Shown here piece after piece: positions 1 through 6,742 of a stretch of 21,016 nucleotides of DNA. Source of the stretch: a virus; IMG/VR virus record IMGVR_UViG_3300007504_000079, positions 1-21,016 of that record; one strand, 5' to 3'. Numbering within the stretch: the first letter of the stretch is position 1; the number at the start of each line of letters is the position of its first letter. The notes under the pieces were generated by a model. The model worked only from the letters and a program-made list of their open reading frames with translations, was not told the origin of the DNA and ran no database searches. Position numbers and translations under genes: made by a program.

Positions 1-995
1 CTAGCAGCATCACCGTCTGGAGTGGCTGGCGCACGAATCGCAAGCTCTACAGCTGACTGATGGAATAGTACGTTTGGAGTGTAGCTAGCACCCACCGCAA
101 TAGTCTCATTGTCTGCAATAGCTACCTGAGCACCAGGAGTACCGATAGTCATGGTTGCTGAAGCTGCGTGAGTATGCAGGATATAGTTGCGAGTAGTGTC
201 TCCACTGAATTGCAAGATATCACCAGCAGTACCGTCAGTAGTCTGAACCCCGTCTACTGTGATGGTAGTACCGTTCAGTGCAACTGCGCCATTAACAACG
301 TGGTCATCAGAACCGACAGCGGTATGAACTGCAATCTTGCCAGACTCTTTAAGCATACAGCCCTGAAGATCAAGCAATGTGCCTTGACGAAGAAGCTGAG
401 AACCGCCAGACTCATTAGCCTTCTGGAGTTGTGCCAGATTACGGAGCTTGGTACCTGCAGCAGTATTAAGTACAAGACTCAAACGACCGTCGTTGGTTAC
501 GCCGCCATTGTCAGCGATAACCTGACGAGCATCTGCAATCAGATCAAAGTTAGAAGCGAATGGGGTAGTGCCTGCAGTACCAACAGCGCGTGAAGCACCC
601 TGATAAGCTGCTTGCCACAGATCCTCTTCAATCTCGTTAGTCAGAGTACGCATAGCCTGTGCAATCTGATCTCCATAGATAGTCTCGAAGCCTGAACCAT
701 TATTAACATGTTTCATATCCTCACCAGTCCAAGGAATCTGAACTGCGCGAGCATTATCGATAGTCATTGTCTTAGTATCAACGGTCTGATCTGTTCCCTG
801 AGGAATAGTCATTGACTCGGAGATACTAGTTGCAGAAGCTGTACGAGTGAAGTGTGAACGAACAGTATCATTCAACGCCACACGAGCCGTGTCCGCATTA
901 ATTGTGGAAGAAGGGATAAAGCCTACAAGCTCTCGTCCCACGGTATCTGCTGCCTTGTAAATGTCGGCAGCCAGATTAGTAAGTGTATTCGCCAT
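1..995 (-). CDS. Major capsid (coat) protein, P22 coat-like, partial at the left edge
   Basis: The frame is open from an ATG at 995-993 to the window edge, giving about 331 residues with the C-terminus missing. The start reads MANTLTNLAADIYKAADTVG and continues through GRELVGFIPS. This matches the N-terminal pattern of the P22 coat-protein family (HK97 fold), which builds the icosahedral shell. Further in are IPWTGEDMKHVNNGSG and a helical stretch containing EIEEDLWQAAYQGASRA, as expected for this family. An AAGGAA ribosome site lies just upstream, inside a small hairpin. The gene follows the scaffold gene on the same strand, the usual scaffold-then-coat order. The family is assigned from remembered sequence patterns, not from a search; the position next to scaffold, portal and terminase supports it strongly. 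Confidence 0.88.
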   Translation of the reverse strand, partial: MANTLTNLAADIYKAADTVGRELVGFIPSSTINADTARVALNDTVRSHFTRTASATSISESMTIPQGTDQTVDTKTMTIDNARAVQIPWTGEDMKHVNNGSGFETIYGDQIAQAMRTLTNEIEEDLWQAAYQGASRAVGTAGTTPFASNFDLIADARQVIADNGGVTNDGRLSLVLNTAAGTKLRNLAQLQKANESGGSQLLRQGTLLDLQGCMLKESGKIAVHTAVGSDDHVVNGAVALNGTTITVDGVQTTDGTAGDILQFSGDTTRNYILHTHAASATMTIGTPGAQVAIADNETIAVGASYTPNVLFHQSAVELAIRAPATPDGDAA

Positions 996-1012
996 TTTTA
1001 ATTTCCTTAAAA
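996..1012 (-). promoter_or_regulatory. Ribosome-site hairpin of the coat gene
   Basis: Read on the minus strand, TTTTAA-GGAAA-TTAAAA is a perfect 6-bp stem whose loop carries the Shine-Dalgarno core. It directly abuts the ATG at 995. The stem is all A/T, so it would be weak alone. It matters because six other genes in the window have the same arrangement with different stems. Confidence 0.5.
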
Positions 1013-1108
1013 GTTACTAATTTACTGAGAACAATAAGCTGCCCTCTTACCAAGTTCAGACTGTACCACAATCCAAGGTAGTGACACTGCCACTAATATC
1101 TGTTACAC

Positions 1109-1126
1109 CTATGATATAGATCATAG
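1109..1126. repeat. 7-bp inverted repeat between scaffold and coat
   Basis: CTATGAT and ATCATAG are perfect inverted arms around a 4-nt ATAG loop, in the 142-nt gap between the scaffold stop and the coat start. On the plus strand a short T-run follows (1132-1137), but no plus-strand gene ends here, so a terminator is unlikely. In the scaffold-coat mRNA it would be a modest hairpin just after the scaffold stop, perhaps a processing or stability element. No convincing promoter was seen in this gap. Confidence 0.35.
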
Positions 1127-1137
1127 ACTGATTTTTT

Positions 1138-1881
1138 TCAATTGTCAACTACTTTTCCGCCTTTTTTTGCATATTCACTTCTTGCCAGTTGACTCATATT
1201 ATCAAACTCATTTCGAGTAACAGTCCGACCTTCACTATTACTTCTATTCCCATGCTGAGAACCTGATCCTGTAGAAGTAGCAAATAAATGAGGGGCGGAT
1301 TGAGTAAGCCCCTTCATCCATTCGTTCACTGCCATTGGAGTAACCCCATCTGCTCCATATATGACATGACCATTAGTATCATGCGGAGTAGCTTGTCCAT
1401 CAACTAGCTTAAAGGCAGATCGTGCTCTAAGCAGGATATCCTCTCCTGCTGTAGCCAAGGCTCCTTCTTTAGCAGATAATTCCCTTACCGCATTATCTAT
1501 TACCAATCCTTCTAGCTGACGATTGTATGTTTCATTCTGAGTAGAAAGACCTTTGATCTGTTCCTCGTATTCTTCTTTCATTCGCTTGGTACGTTCTTCT
1601 ACCAGCTCCTCTACCTTGCCTGCGTCAATTAACTTCTTATCCTTTTGTCTTCTAGCAACAGATCTAAGTTTCTCATATTCATCTAGGTCTATCTTTCCAT
1701 AAGAAGATTCCAAAGACTCCATCTTTTTCATCAACTTTACATTATTCTCTCGAAATTCATCCACCTTTGACTTGTCTACCATTCCAGATACTCCTAAAAT
1801 ATAAGAGCCATCTTTTTCAACGTAGTGATCCTGAAGTGCCTCTGGCACATTATCCAAACTATCTACCTTTGCTTCTAACAT
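1138..1881 (-). CDS. Scaffolding protein (capsid assembly)
   Basis: The 247-residue product is highly charged. It opens with SLDNVPEALQDHYVEKDGSYI, the usual opening of tailed-phage scaffold proteins (a VPEA..lY.ekdGkyvL-type motif). A long predicted coiled coil follows at about residues 40-125, rich in E, K and R. The C-terminus contains EFDNMSQLARSEYAKKGGKVVD, a common ending in such scaffolds and possibly the coat-binding part. Scaffold proteins nucleate coat assembly into the procapsid and then leave. The ATG at 1881-1879 is preceded by a GGAG site inside the perfect hairpin at 1885-1897. It lies 17 nt after the portal gene and directly before the coat gene, which fits this role. Confidence 0.85.
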   Translation of the reverse strand: MLEAKVDSLDNVPEALQDHYVEKDGSYILGVSGMVDKSKVDEFRENNVKLMKKMESLESSYGKIDLDEYEKLRSVARRQKDKKLIDAGKVEELVEERTKRMKEEYEEQIKGLSTQNETYNRQLEGLVIDNAVRELSAKEGALATAGEDILLRARSAFKLVDGQATPHDTNGHVIYGADGVTPMAVNEWMKGLTQSAPHLFATSTGSGSQHGNRSNSEGRTVTRNEFDNMSQLARSEYAKKGGKVVDN

Positions 1882-1884
1882 TTT

Positions 1885-1897
1885 TGATCTCCGATCA
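1885..1897 (-). promoter_or_regulatory. Ribosome-site hairpin of the scaffold gene, GGA triloop
   Basis: On the minus strand this reads TGATC-GGA-GATCA, a perfect 5-bp stem with the GGA of the Shine-Dalgarno as its triloop, three bases before the scaffold ATG. The identical 13-mer occurs before the plus-strand gene at 16788. Reuse of the same element at a late structural gene and at a gene in the replication block suggests function. Confidence 0.6.
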
Positions 1898-1898
1898 T

Positions 1899-3227
1899 TT
1901 AATCCGCATCGTTAGGTTTCCCAGGGGATACAGTTGCCCTTTCCTTCAATCTTACAATCTCTTCTTCTACTGTAGAATCAGGAGGGAGCAATTCTCCTTT
2001 CTTAATGTTCCAGGTAGCTGCTTCTTGAGAAATCACTCCGTTTTGCCAAGCTCCGACTAAGGCAGTTAAATCCTTACTACTCATCTTAGCATCGATGATG
2101 TCCTTGTTAATCTCTACTGAGATTCCCTCTGAATCAATCCCCTGCCATTCTGCCATCTTCTTCAAGGCTTGAGTAATTCCCTGCTCAACAATATTAAGTG
2201 ATTGAATAACAGTGGAAGTTTCCGCATTCTGCCTCAGTCGAACGGTTTCAGCTGCCTCTACTCCCTCTCGACTTTGCTCAAGCATCTGAGCCCCGAGGGT
2301 TGCCATCATGCGTCGCTTGTCATCAAGAGCAGTCTCCAATGCTCTCAATCCTTGACCGCTGAATTCCAAATATCCAGCTTTTGATTGAACGTCAGGGAGT
2401 ACCCAGGCAGTACCTGCTCCAATTCTCAGTTCAGTATCAACGTCAATCCCAGTAACATAAGGGGTAGGAAGAGCAGTATAGTGTCGTCCATGCTCAAGAT
2501 CCGCACTTGTCCTATAATGACTGAGGGACATGTTAACCAGGTTAATTGAGCTAGGGCTGGAGATATTGAGTCCAACTCCTTCTTTACTAAGTACCACCAA
2601 CGGAATACCCTCAATAGCAGTACCTCTCAAGGTAGGCTGAATCTTTTCTACTATTTCCCAACCATAATCTTCTTGCCATAGATTAACCTGATACCCCTCT
2701 TCAGTAGCGATTAACTCTCTTAATTGAGTAATTTCCTCGATGTCATATACATCATCGGGGGCTACCTGCTGCACGGTCTCTCCCAATACTACACTGGAAT
2801 TTGACCAGTTTCTAATCGATTCTGCAGTATACCCCGTTAGATAAGGACGATCTCCATCGTGATCCACTAGGATGGCATAACGGCTCATTAGCAGGTGTTC
2901 CTCAATCATCTGCTGAATAAATCCGTTTAGAGATATCCCTGTATTGGTAATATCCTGTAACCAAGGCCGCATCTTATCGGGCACATTAACTACAGGGGGG
3001 ATTCTAGTAGAGGATCCTACCATTCCCTGGATTGTTCTTGAGATGACTGAATAGTACAGAGCCCTCTTCTTATAGGCTGAATAATCGTCGTCATCTTGCC
3101 CTGAGAGCTGAGGAAGGTAGGTTGTTCCTCGATCCTTTACCTCGTCTTCCCCCTCAAAGCAATCTCGACAGCGCTGCCACTTATCTTGATAGGTCTCATA
3201 CTGAGGATGCAATAGTTCTACGCCCAT
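1899..3227 (-). CDS. Portal protein, DUF4055 type
   Basis: The 442-residue product begins MGVELLHPQYETYQDKWQRC. It contains TTYLPQLSGQDDDDYSAYKK (about residues 35-54), then RTIQGMVGSSTRIPP (about 63-77), and later GISLNGFIQQMIEEHLLMSRYAILVDHDG (about 97-125). This order (leading HP..Y..W, a YLP motif, a YxxYkxRA helix, a vG..frk-like motif and a 'slisRy.iLVD' strand) is typical of DUF4055 proteins, which serve as portals in many tailed phages. The portal forms the dodecameric ring at one vertex through which terminase drives DNA. The gene starts 3 nt after the large-terminase stop and is followed by scaffold and coat. The ATG at 3227-3225 has only a weak ribosome site, suggesting coupling to terminase translation. 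Confidence 0.85.
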   Translation of the reverse strand: MGVELLHPQYETYQDKWQRCRDCFEGEDEVKDRGTTYLPQLSGQDDDDYSAYKKRALYYSVISRTIQGMVGSSTRIPPVVNVPDKMRPWLQDITNTGISLNGFIQQMIEEHLLMSRYAILVDHDGDRPYLTGYTAESIRNWSNSSVVLGETVQQVAPDDVYDIEEITQLRELIATEEGYQVNLWQEDYGWEIVEKIQPTLRGTAIEGIPLVVLSKEGVGLNISSPSSINLVNMSLSHYRTSADLEHGRHYTALPTPYVTGIDVDTELRIGAGTAWVLPDVQSKAGYLEFSGQGLRALETALDDKRRMMATLGAQMLEQSREGVEAAETVRLRQNAETSTVIQSLNIVEQGITQALKKMAEWQGIDSEGISVEINKDIIDAKMSSKDLTALVGAWQNGVISQEAATWNIKKGELLPPDSTVEEEIVRLKERATVSPGKPNDAD

Positions 3228-3230
3228 AAT

Positions 3231-4529
3231 CTATATTCCCATAACCTTTTTAATGTCCAACGTATTCTTAATCAGGGGGTATTCCCCGTGTATCAAATAC
3301 CCTAATGCATCTGGGGCATGATCAATATCAAGCGACTTATCAGGAATACTGGTCCCCTGCTTATAAGTCATGCCTTCCAAACCTCGAATCAGTTCCTTAC
3401 ATTTTGGATTAATATGCAGACGCCGTAAACCCTCAACATTACATAACATCGCATTAACCTCATTCACCCTGTCTACCACCTTTGGCGCTCTGCTGGGGGC
3501 AATAACTCGGAAGCCATATTGCCTGAGAATGGTAAAGTCAGTTTGTCCTACAGGGGCCGAGGTCTTCCGCGCTCTGCCAGATGGATCTGGATATATTGTA
3601 ATCGGTCGGGTCGGATACCGATTTCTCAGCTCCTCCGCCATCTCCTCAGTAGTAGCGTTCTCCATGATAATCTCGTCGAATATATGCAGCTCCTCTACTT
3701 GGGTCTGATCAATCGGGGTTACGTTGTCTCCCTTCTCAGGATTCAGAGGTCGTTTGACCTTTATTCCCAGAGTCATGCAGGAGGGTGATACGTTGAAGTC
3801 CTCTCCTACAAATAGTCTTGCTTCTGGGTGTTTATCAATCACATTAGCTGAAACATTATGCGCCTTGCTAAAGGCTGAGTAAACTCGATTTGACAAGGTC
3901 TCGAAGCTAGCTAGATACTCCTGCGCAAAGGCTCGCTCATCCATCTGTAATCTAGCTGCCTCCAGCTCTTCCTCAGAAACATTTCCTCCCTCCGCCGTGG
4001 TATACGAGAAGTAATTCCAGTTAGCATATTCAGGTGCATCACTCGCTCCCATATCCGCCAGGTCCTTTGCCCAGTTATGCCCGTGGGGCGTGCCAATGAA
4101 CAGCACCCTCGCCATCTGATCCGCGCAGGCAGGTCTCAGTACCTCTTGCCAAACCTGCTCCTTGCAGAAAGGGAACTCATCCATAACCAGGAAGGAGATT
4201 GAAACCCCTCGAAGGGCATCCGCATTCTCAACTCCCTTCAGCGTGATCCGCGATCCATTTTTCAACCAAAGGGTTAGCTTGGTCTCATTGACCTTTTCAA
4301 TCCAACCCGAGGGAGCCAATTTCTTGAGAATGAACCATTCAATTGACTCAGCTGCCGCATGAGTAGGTGCCGTGTAGTAGCACAGGCTGCCAGGTTTCTC
4401 TCTCGCCGCTCTCAGCAACTCAACAGCAGCCAGAAAGGACTTCCCGAATCGTCGTCCTGAAATAACTACCCGAAACCGGTGCTCATCTCCAAAGATAACG
4501 GACTGAGGCTTGGTGAGATTTATCTCCAG
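3231..4529 (-). CDS. Terminase large subunit; no canonical start codon
   Basis: This is the packaging motor. Numbered from the CTG at 4529, it shows Walker A SGRRFGKS (about 24-31), Walker B FLVMDE (113-118), the coupling motif IGTPHGH (145-151), and an RNase H-like nuclease domain. Nuclease acidic residues lie in GEDFN (D near 242), IFDE (near 284) and DIDHAPDALGY (near 401-405). The total of about 432 residues is normal for the family. The frame opens after a TGA at 4544-4542, and no ATG, GTG or TTG occurs before Walker A. The first TTG (4418-4416) would remove the P-loop. Likely starts are CTG at 4529-4527, 2 nt after the small-subunit stop, or AUA at 4535-4533; a -1 frameshift from the small subunit is also possible. 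Function is certain; the start is not. Confidence 0.93.
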   Translation of the reverse strand: MEINLTKPQSVIFGDEHRFRVVISGRRFGKSFLAAVELLRAAREKPGSLCYYTAPTHAAAESIEWFILKKLAPSGWIEKVNETKLTLWLKNGSRITLKGVENADALRGVSISFLVMDEFPFCKEQVWQEVLRPACADQMARVLFIGTPHGHNWAKDLADMGASDAPEYANWNYFSYTTAEGGNVSEEELEAARLQMDERAFAQEYLASFETLSNRVYSAFSKAHNVSANVIDKHPEARLFVGEDFNVSPSCMTLGIKVKRPLNPEKGDNVTPIDQTQVEELHIFDEIIMENATTEEMAEELRNRYPTRPITIYPDPSGRARKTSAPVGQTDFTILRQYGFRVIAPSRAPKVVDRVNEVNAMLCNVEGLRRLHINPKCKELIRGLEGMTYKQGTSIPDKSLDIDHAPDALGYLIHGEYPLIKNTLDIKKVMGI

Positions 4530-4531
4530 GA

Positions 4532-4789
4532 CTATATCTCTTCAGCAGTAACTGCCTCTGCCATGTTGATAACCAGCGGAGCCATCTCCACTGAGAGATC
4601 ACCAGAATGTTCTACTGCCTTGAGCTTCGGCTCAACATACTCAGCCACTGCCTTGTGACACTTGAACTTGAGATCAGGATCCTCAATTTCTGGATCATTG
4701 GCCATGTGTGCCATTGCCAGAAGAGGATGATAGTTGCCAAATTCTGCCTTCAGACGATCTTTGAATGCTTGTTTCTTGCTTATTGACAT
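4532..4789 (-). CDS. Terminase small subunit
   Basis: The 85-residue protein starts at an ATG with AAGGA about 10 nt upstream. It has the pattern of short phage small terminases: a basic helical N-terminus (SKKQAFKDRLKAEFGNY), a central helix (HPLLAMAHMAND), and KCHKAVAEYVEPKLKAVEHSG, close to the familiar 'hkevA.Yv.PkLkavE' segment. The small subunit recognises the packaging site in DNA and controls the large subunit. It lies directly before the large subunit, with its TAG stop within the start region of that gene, so translation is probably coupled. It is the first gene of the minus-strand operon. Confidence 0.85.
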   Translation of the reverse strand: MSISKKQAFKDRLKAEFGNYHPLLAMAHMANDPEIEDPDLKFKCHKAVAEYVEPKLKAVEHSGDLSVEMAPLVINMAEAVTAEEI

Positions 4790-4839
4790 CTGTTCTTGAT
4801 CCTTTAATTGTAACAGTAGTATAAACCCAGTTAACTACT

Positions 4840-4868
4840 ATCCTAGGTTATATCTTTGGAAATGTAAA
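4840..4868 (-). promoter_or_regulatory. Possible sigma70-like promoter of the packaging operon
   Basis: On the minus strand, TTTACA (4868-4863) is separated by 17 nt from TAGGAT (4845-4840), an acceptable -35/-10 pair about 50 nt upstream of the small-terminase ATG. The transcript leader would contain the inverted arms AGTAGT and ACTACT. It is the best candidate found in the divergent region for driving the structural genes. The match is only moderate, and AT-rich sequence produces such matches by chance. Confidence 0.4.
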
Positions 4869-5007
4869 CAAGGTTTATAAAAATATTTTATAGTCTGTAA
4901 GGTGAGGTGAGCTGTGCAGATTAGATCGGGTAGTTTGAGTAGATGAGAATTATTCTTATTTAGTTTAAAATTTGATGTTCTTTTTTTGTTGACGGTATGC
5001 GCGCGAA

Positions 5008-5025
5008 GGGGGGAGGGGGGACCCC
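5008..5025. other. G-tract block in the AT-rich divergent region
   Basis: Two runs of six G are split by one A (5008-5013 and 5015-5020), followed by A and CCCC (5022-5025), with GCGCGCG-like sequence just before (4999-5005). AAGGGG and CCCCTT form an inverted pair. This is the only strongly GC-rich patch in roughly 700 bases of AT-rich DNA, about 220 bases from the small-terminase start. It could be a packaging (pac or cos) determinant, a structure-forming element or a barrier; the sequence alone does not decide. Confidence 0.35.
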
Positions 5026-5460
5026 TTATTAGCTGAGTTTATTCGATATAACCCGAGTTAATAATTAATATTTATTATTAGCTGAGTTTATTAATAATAA
5101 ATTGGGTTGATAACATGAATTAAATTAATCTCGGATTAATAGAATTAATAATATAAATAAAATTCATTGAGAATAAATAGAGTTGATGATGTGAATTATT
5201 TTTATTGGGAATAAGCTTAGTTAATAATATAAATAGATTTTATTGGGAATAAATAAAATTCATGATGTAAATAAAATTAATCTCGAATTAATAAAGTTAA
5301 TAGTATAAATTAAATTCATTAAACATAAATAAAATGGATAGTATAAATTAAATTCATTAAATATAAATAAAATCCATGAATCGAATTATTATAAATAAAA
5401 TTCATTGAATATAAACAACTTTATTATAAATAAAATTCATTGGATATAAACAACTTTATT
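5026..5460. repeat. Degenerate AT-rich tandem repeats
   Basis: This stretch has no gene. It holds several repeat generations. An 18-bp direct repeat TTATTAGCTGAGTTTATT lies at 5026-5043 and 5075-5092. A 38-nt tandem pair with 3 differences lies at 5302-5339 and 5340-5377. A 35-nt tandem pair lies at 5388-5422 and 5423-5457, differing at one position. A related but looser unit built around ATAAATAAAATTCATT recurs from about 5150 onward. Stops are dense in every frame. It may be an unwinding or protein-binding region, or decayed copies of the promoter leader found intact at 5423-5521 and 5702-5799. Confidence 0.7.
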
Positions 5461-5521
5461 TGTACAATGCTGGTTTATTATTCTAAGATACGATTTATAA
5501 ATAAAAATAAATTTATTTATA
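5423..5521 (+). repeat. Leader repeat, copy 1 (promoter plus hairpin)
   Basis: This 99-bp block is nearly identical to 5702-5799: three substitutions plus a short changed segment. Each copy lies immediately upstream of a small gene (5538 and 5816). Within it are TTGTAC and TAAGAT spaced 18 nt apart, then a perfect 10-bp inverted repeat (TATAAATAAA and TTTATTTATA around AATAAA, 5496-5521). It looks like a promoter and 5' leader cassette duplicated to drive separate small genes. Confidence 0.75.
5460..5489 (+). promoter_or_regulatory. Predicted promoter of the 5538 gene
   Basis: TTGTAC (5460-5465) and TAAGAT (5484-5489) are spaced by 18 nt. The same pair recurs in the second leader copy, and TTGTAC preceded by AACTTTAnT also recurs before 12710. 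Recurrence in three places raises the likelihood above what the moderate -10 match alone would allow. Transcription would start just ahead of the hairpin at 5496-5521. Confidence 0.5.
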
Positions 5522-5537
5522 TAACGGAGAAAGTAAT

Positions 5538-5708
5538 ATGATTTTTAAAAGTTACGATCCCGAAAATCGCAAATTGATTTTCGATGGTTGGAAAGAATTA
5601 ATAATTTTTTTCGATCTTTCTAAGGAGGATTATAAAAAAATACGAGATTCCTTCCATGGAATTACTCTTAGCAATGGAATAACCATTACGAAATATCCAA
5701 CATTATAA
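5538..5708 (+). CDS. Small hypothetical protein, 56 aa
   Basis: The ATG at 5538 is preceded by CGGAGAAAG, a good ribosome site about 7 nt upstream, and follows a complete promoter-hairpin leader. The product, starting MIFKSYDPENRKLIFDGW, is a soluble, mixed-charge protein without a membrane segment or a motif I recognise. Its position as the first plus-strand gene, under its own duplicated leader, suggests early expression and perhaps a host-takeover role; that is inference. The stop TAA at 5706-5708 lies inside the start of the second leader copy. Confidence 0.65.
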   Translation: MIFKSYDPENRKLIFDGWKELIIFFDLSKEDYKKIRDSFHGITLSNGITITKYPTL

Positions 5709-5799
5709 ATAAAATTTATTGGATATAAATAACTTTATTTGTACAATGCTGGTTTATTGTTCTAAGATTAGTTTATAAATAAAAATAAATTTATTTATA
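5702..5799 (+). repeat. Leader repeat, copy 2 (promoter plus hairpin)
   Basis: This is the second copy of the block at 5423-5521. The inverted repeat (5774-5783 and 5790-5799) is fully conserved. So is the region around TTGTACAATGCTGGTTTATT. The differences lie outside the -35, -10 and hairpin arms. It ends 16 nt before the next gene's ATG. Confidence 0.75.
5739..5768 (+). promoter_or_regulatory. Predicted promoter of the 5816 gene
   Basis: TTGTAC (5739-5744) and TAAGAT (5763-5768), spacing 18 nt, are conserved with the upstream leader copy. It would transcribe the small-gene operon 5816-6649. Confidence 0.5.
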
Positions 5800-5815
5800 A
5801 ACTTTGGAAAATATT

Positions 5816-6055
5816 ATGAAAGAAAAAATAATTCGCGTTCCAATTTCGATTTCTAAGAATCGAAAAGCACACATCTCAGTCACTGATACTGATGCAATTA
5901 TTACTCCGATTGAATATATATCGAAATCTGCTGACGAAGATGAAAGAATAATGCTTAGTTTATACTGTTTTGATGAAAAGATCTGTGCTGCATTACTAAA
6001 GAAAATTCCGAATTCTTTAGACTATTCCTTATATAAGAATTTTAACACAATATAG
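5816..6055 (+). CDS. Small hypothetical protein, 79 aa
   Basis: I chose the ATG at 5816, with TTTGGAAA upstream, over an in-frame TTG at 5804 that lies within the ribosome-site region. The protein starts MKEKIIRVPISISKNRKAHI and is probably a small alpha/beta soluble protein; strand-like VPISISKNRKAHISVTDTDAIITPI is followed by charged helices. No family is recognised. It lies downstream of the second leader copy and heads a run of small, closely spaced genes whose AT content is higher than that of the replication genes. An early accessory role is plausible but unproven. Confidence 0.7.
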   Translation: MKEKIIRVPISISKNRKAHISVTDTDAIITPIEYISKSADEDERIMLSLYCFDEKICAALLKKIPNSLDYSLYKNFNTI

Positions 6056-6069
6056 AAAGTGAGCTAAAA

Positions 6070-6276
6070 ATGAAACTACAAAAAAGTAAGCTATTCAATT
6101 CTCCCACTTCCGATGAAAGAATTGGATTTATATTTAATGATTTATATATTATAAATCCATATATCGATGAAAGTGGAAGATTTTCAGTAGATCCTCAGAA
6201 ATATTATGGATTGAGTAATGACGATGTAATGGAAATCACTCTTCACAACAATCTTCAAGGAGTATATGAGAAATGA
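6070..6276 (+). CDS. Small hypothetical protein, 68 aa
   Basis: The ATG at 6070 follows the upstream stop by 14 nt, with AAAGTGAG as a weak ribosome site. The product MKLQKSKLFNSPTSDERIGF... is aromatic- and acid-rich (DLYIINPYID, KYYGLSNDDVMEI) without any membrane helix. No family is recognised. Its TGA overlaps the next ATG (ATGA at 6273), so the two are translationally coupled. Confidence 0.68.
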   Translation: MKLQKSKLFNSPTSDERIGFIFNDLYIINPYIDESGRFSVDPQKYYGLSNDDVMEITLHNNLQGVYEK

Positions 6277-6470
6277 ACCGTACAAAATTAAAACATAAAA
6301 CTAGAATTTTGGTCACTAAGAAAGATGATGAAAATTACTTGAAAGAAGGACAAATTGCCGTATTGGTTGAATCAGATGGTCCTATTCAATACTCTATAGG
6401 CTTTCCCAACCGCATCATCACCGAAAGATACAATATTTTTGAGTTTACAGTTCTAGGAGAAGAAAAATGA
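6273..6470 (+). CDS. Small hypothetical protein, 65 aa, beta-rich
   Basis: It starts in an ATGA overlap with the preceding gene and ends in another ATGA overlap with the next (6467). The alternation of short strands (KTRILVTKKDD, EGQIAVLVESDG, QYSIGFPNRIITERYNIFEFTVL) suggests a small beta-barrel, perhaps SH3-like, but this is only a pattern judgement. Function is unknown. Membership in a coupled operon with single-base-scale overlaps supports it being a real gene. Confidence 0.7.
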   Translation: MNRTKLKHKTRILVTKKDDENYLKEGQIAVLVESDGPIQYSIGFPNRIITERYNIFEFTVLGEEK

Positions 6471-6649
6471 GATATGAAAGAGTTCATAGTGTGAGTGAAT
6501 TGCTGAGGGCTGCAACCTGGTATTTTAAAAGTCAAGATGTAGATGGTCTTATGTGGTTGAAGGATCTTGCTAATGGTTGGATGCAGACTGAGGAGGAAAG
6601 ATTTGCTCAAGTAGAGATGCTGGATGCAATGATAGAATTTTTGGATTGA
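6467..6649 (+). CDS. Small hypothetical protein, 60 aa
   Basis: The ATG overlaps the upstream stop (ATGA), with GGAGAAGAAAA just before it. The product MRYERVHSVSELLRAATWYF... is helical and acidic, ending FAQVEMLDAMIEFLD. No family is recognised. It is the last gene of the coupled 5816-6649 run. Ninety-three bases with a hairpin follow before the next gene. Confidence 0.68.
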   Translation: MRYERVHSVSELLRAATWYFKSQDVDGLMWLKDLANGWMQTEEERFAQVEMLDAMIEFLD

Positions 6650-6672
6650 GTCGAAACCCCTGAAAAGGAGTC

Positions 6673-6696
6673 CACTGAAAACTGACCAACTCAGTG
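6673..6696 (+). repeat. 6-bp inverted repeat in the 6650-6742 gap
   Basis: CACTGA and TCAGTG flank a 12-nt loop. It lies between the small-gene run and the 6743 gene and could be a mild terminator or processing hairpin; there is no U-run. A further hairpin over the next gene's ribosome site lies at 6721-6739. Confidence 0.3.
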
Positions 6697-6720
6697 CTGA
6701 TGATGACAGGTCAAAACTTA

Positions 6721-6739
6721 AATTCTTAGAAGGAGAATT
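6721..6739 (+). promoter_or_regulatory. Ribosome-site hairpin of the 6743 gene
   Basis: AATTCT-TAGAAGG-AGAATT is a perfect 6-bp stem. Its loop holds the AAGG of the Shine-Dalgarno, with the rest of GGAG running into the stem, three bases before the ATG. It is the same design as other start-proximal hairpins here, but with a seven-base loop. Confidence 0.5.
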
Positions 6740-6742
6740 AAC

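Noticed and set aside
168-593. 141-codon plus-strand open frame inside the coat region
   Set aside because: It is antisense to the clearly coding coat gene and has no ribosome site or recognisable protein pattern.
1109-1137. Plus-strand rho-independent terminator
   Set aside because: The stem is A/T-rich and no plus-strand gene reads into it.
4944-4958. Fur-box-like inverted repeat TGAGAATTATTCTTA
   Set aside because: It matches a 7-1-7 Fur pattern only in part, lies about 75 bp upstream of the promoter candidate, and chance matches are common in AT-rich DNA.
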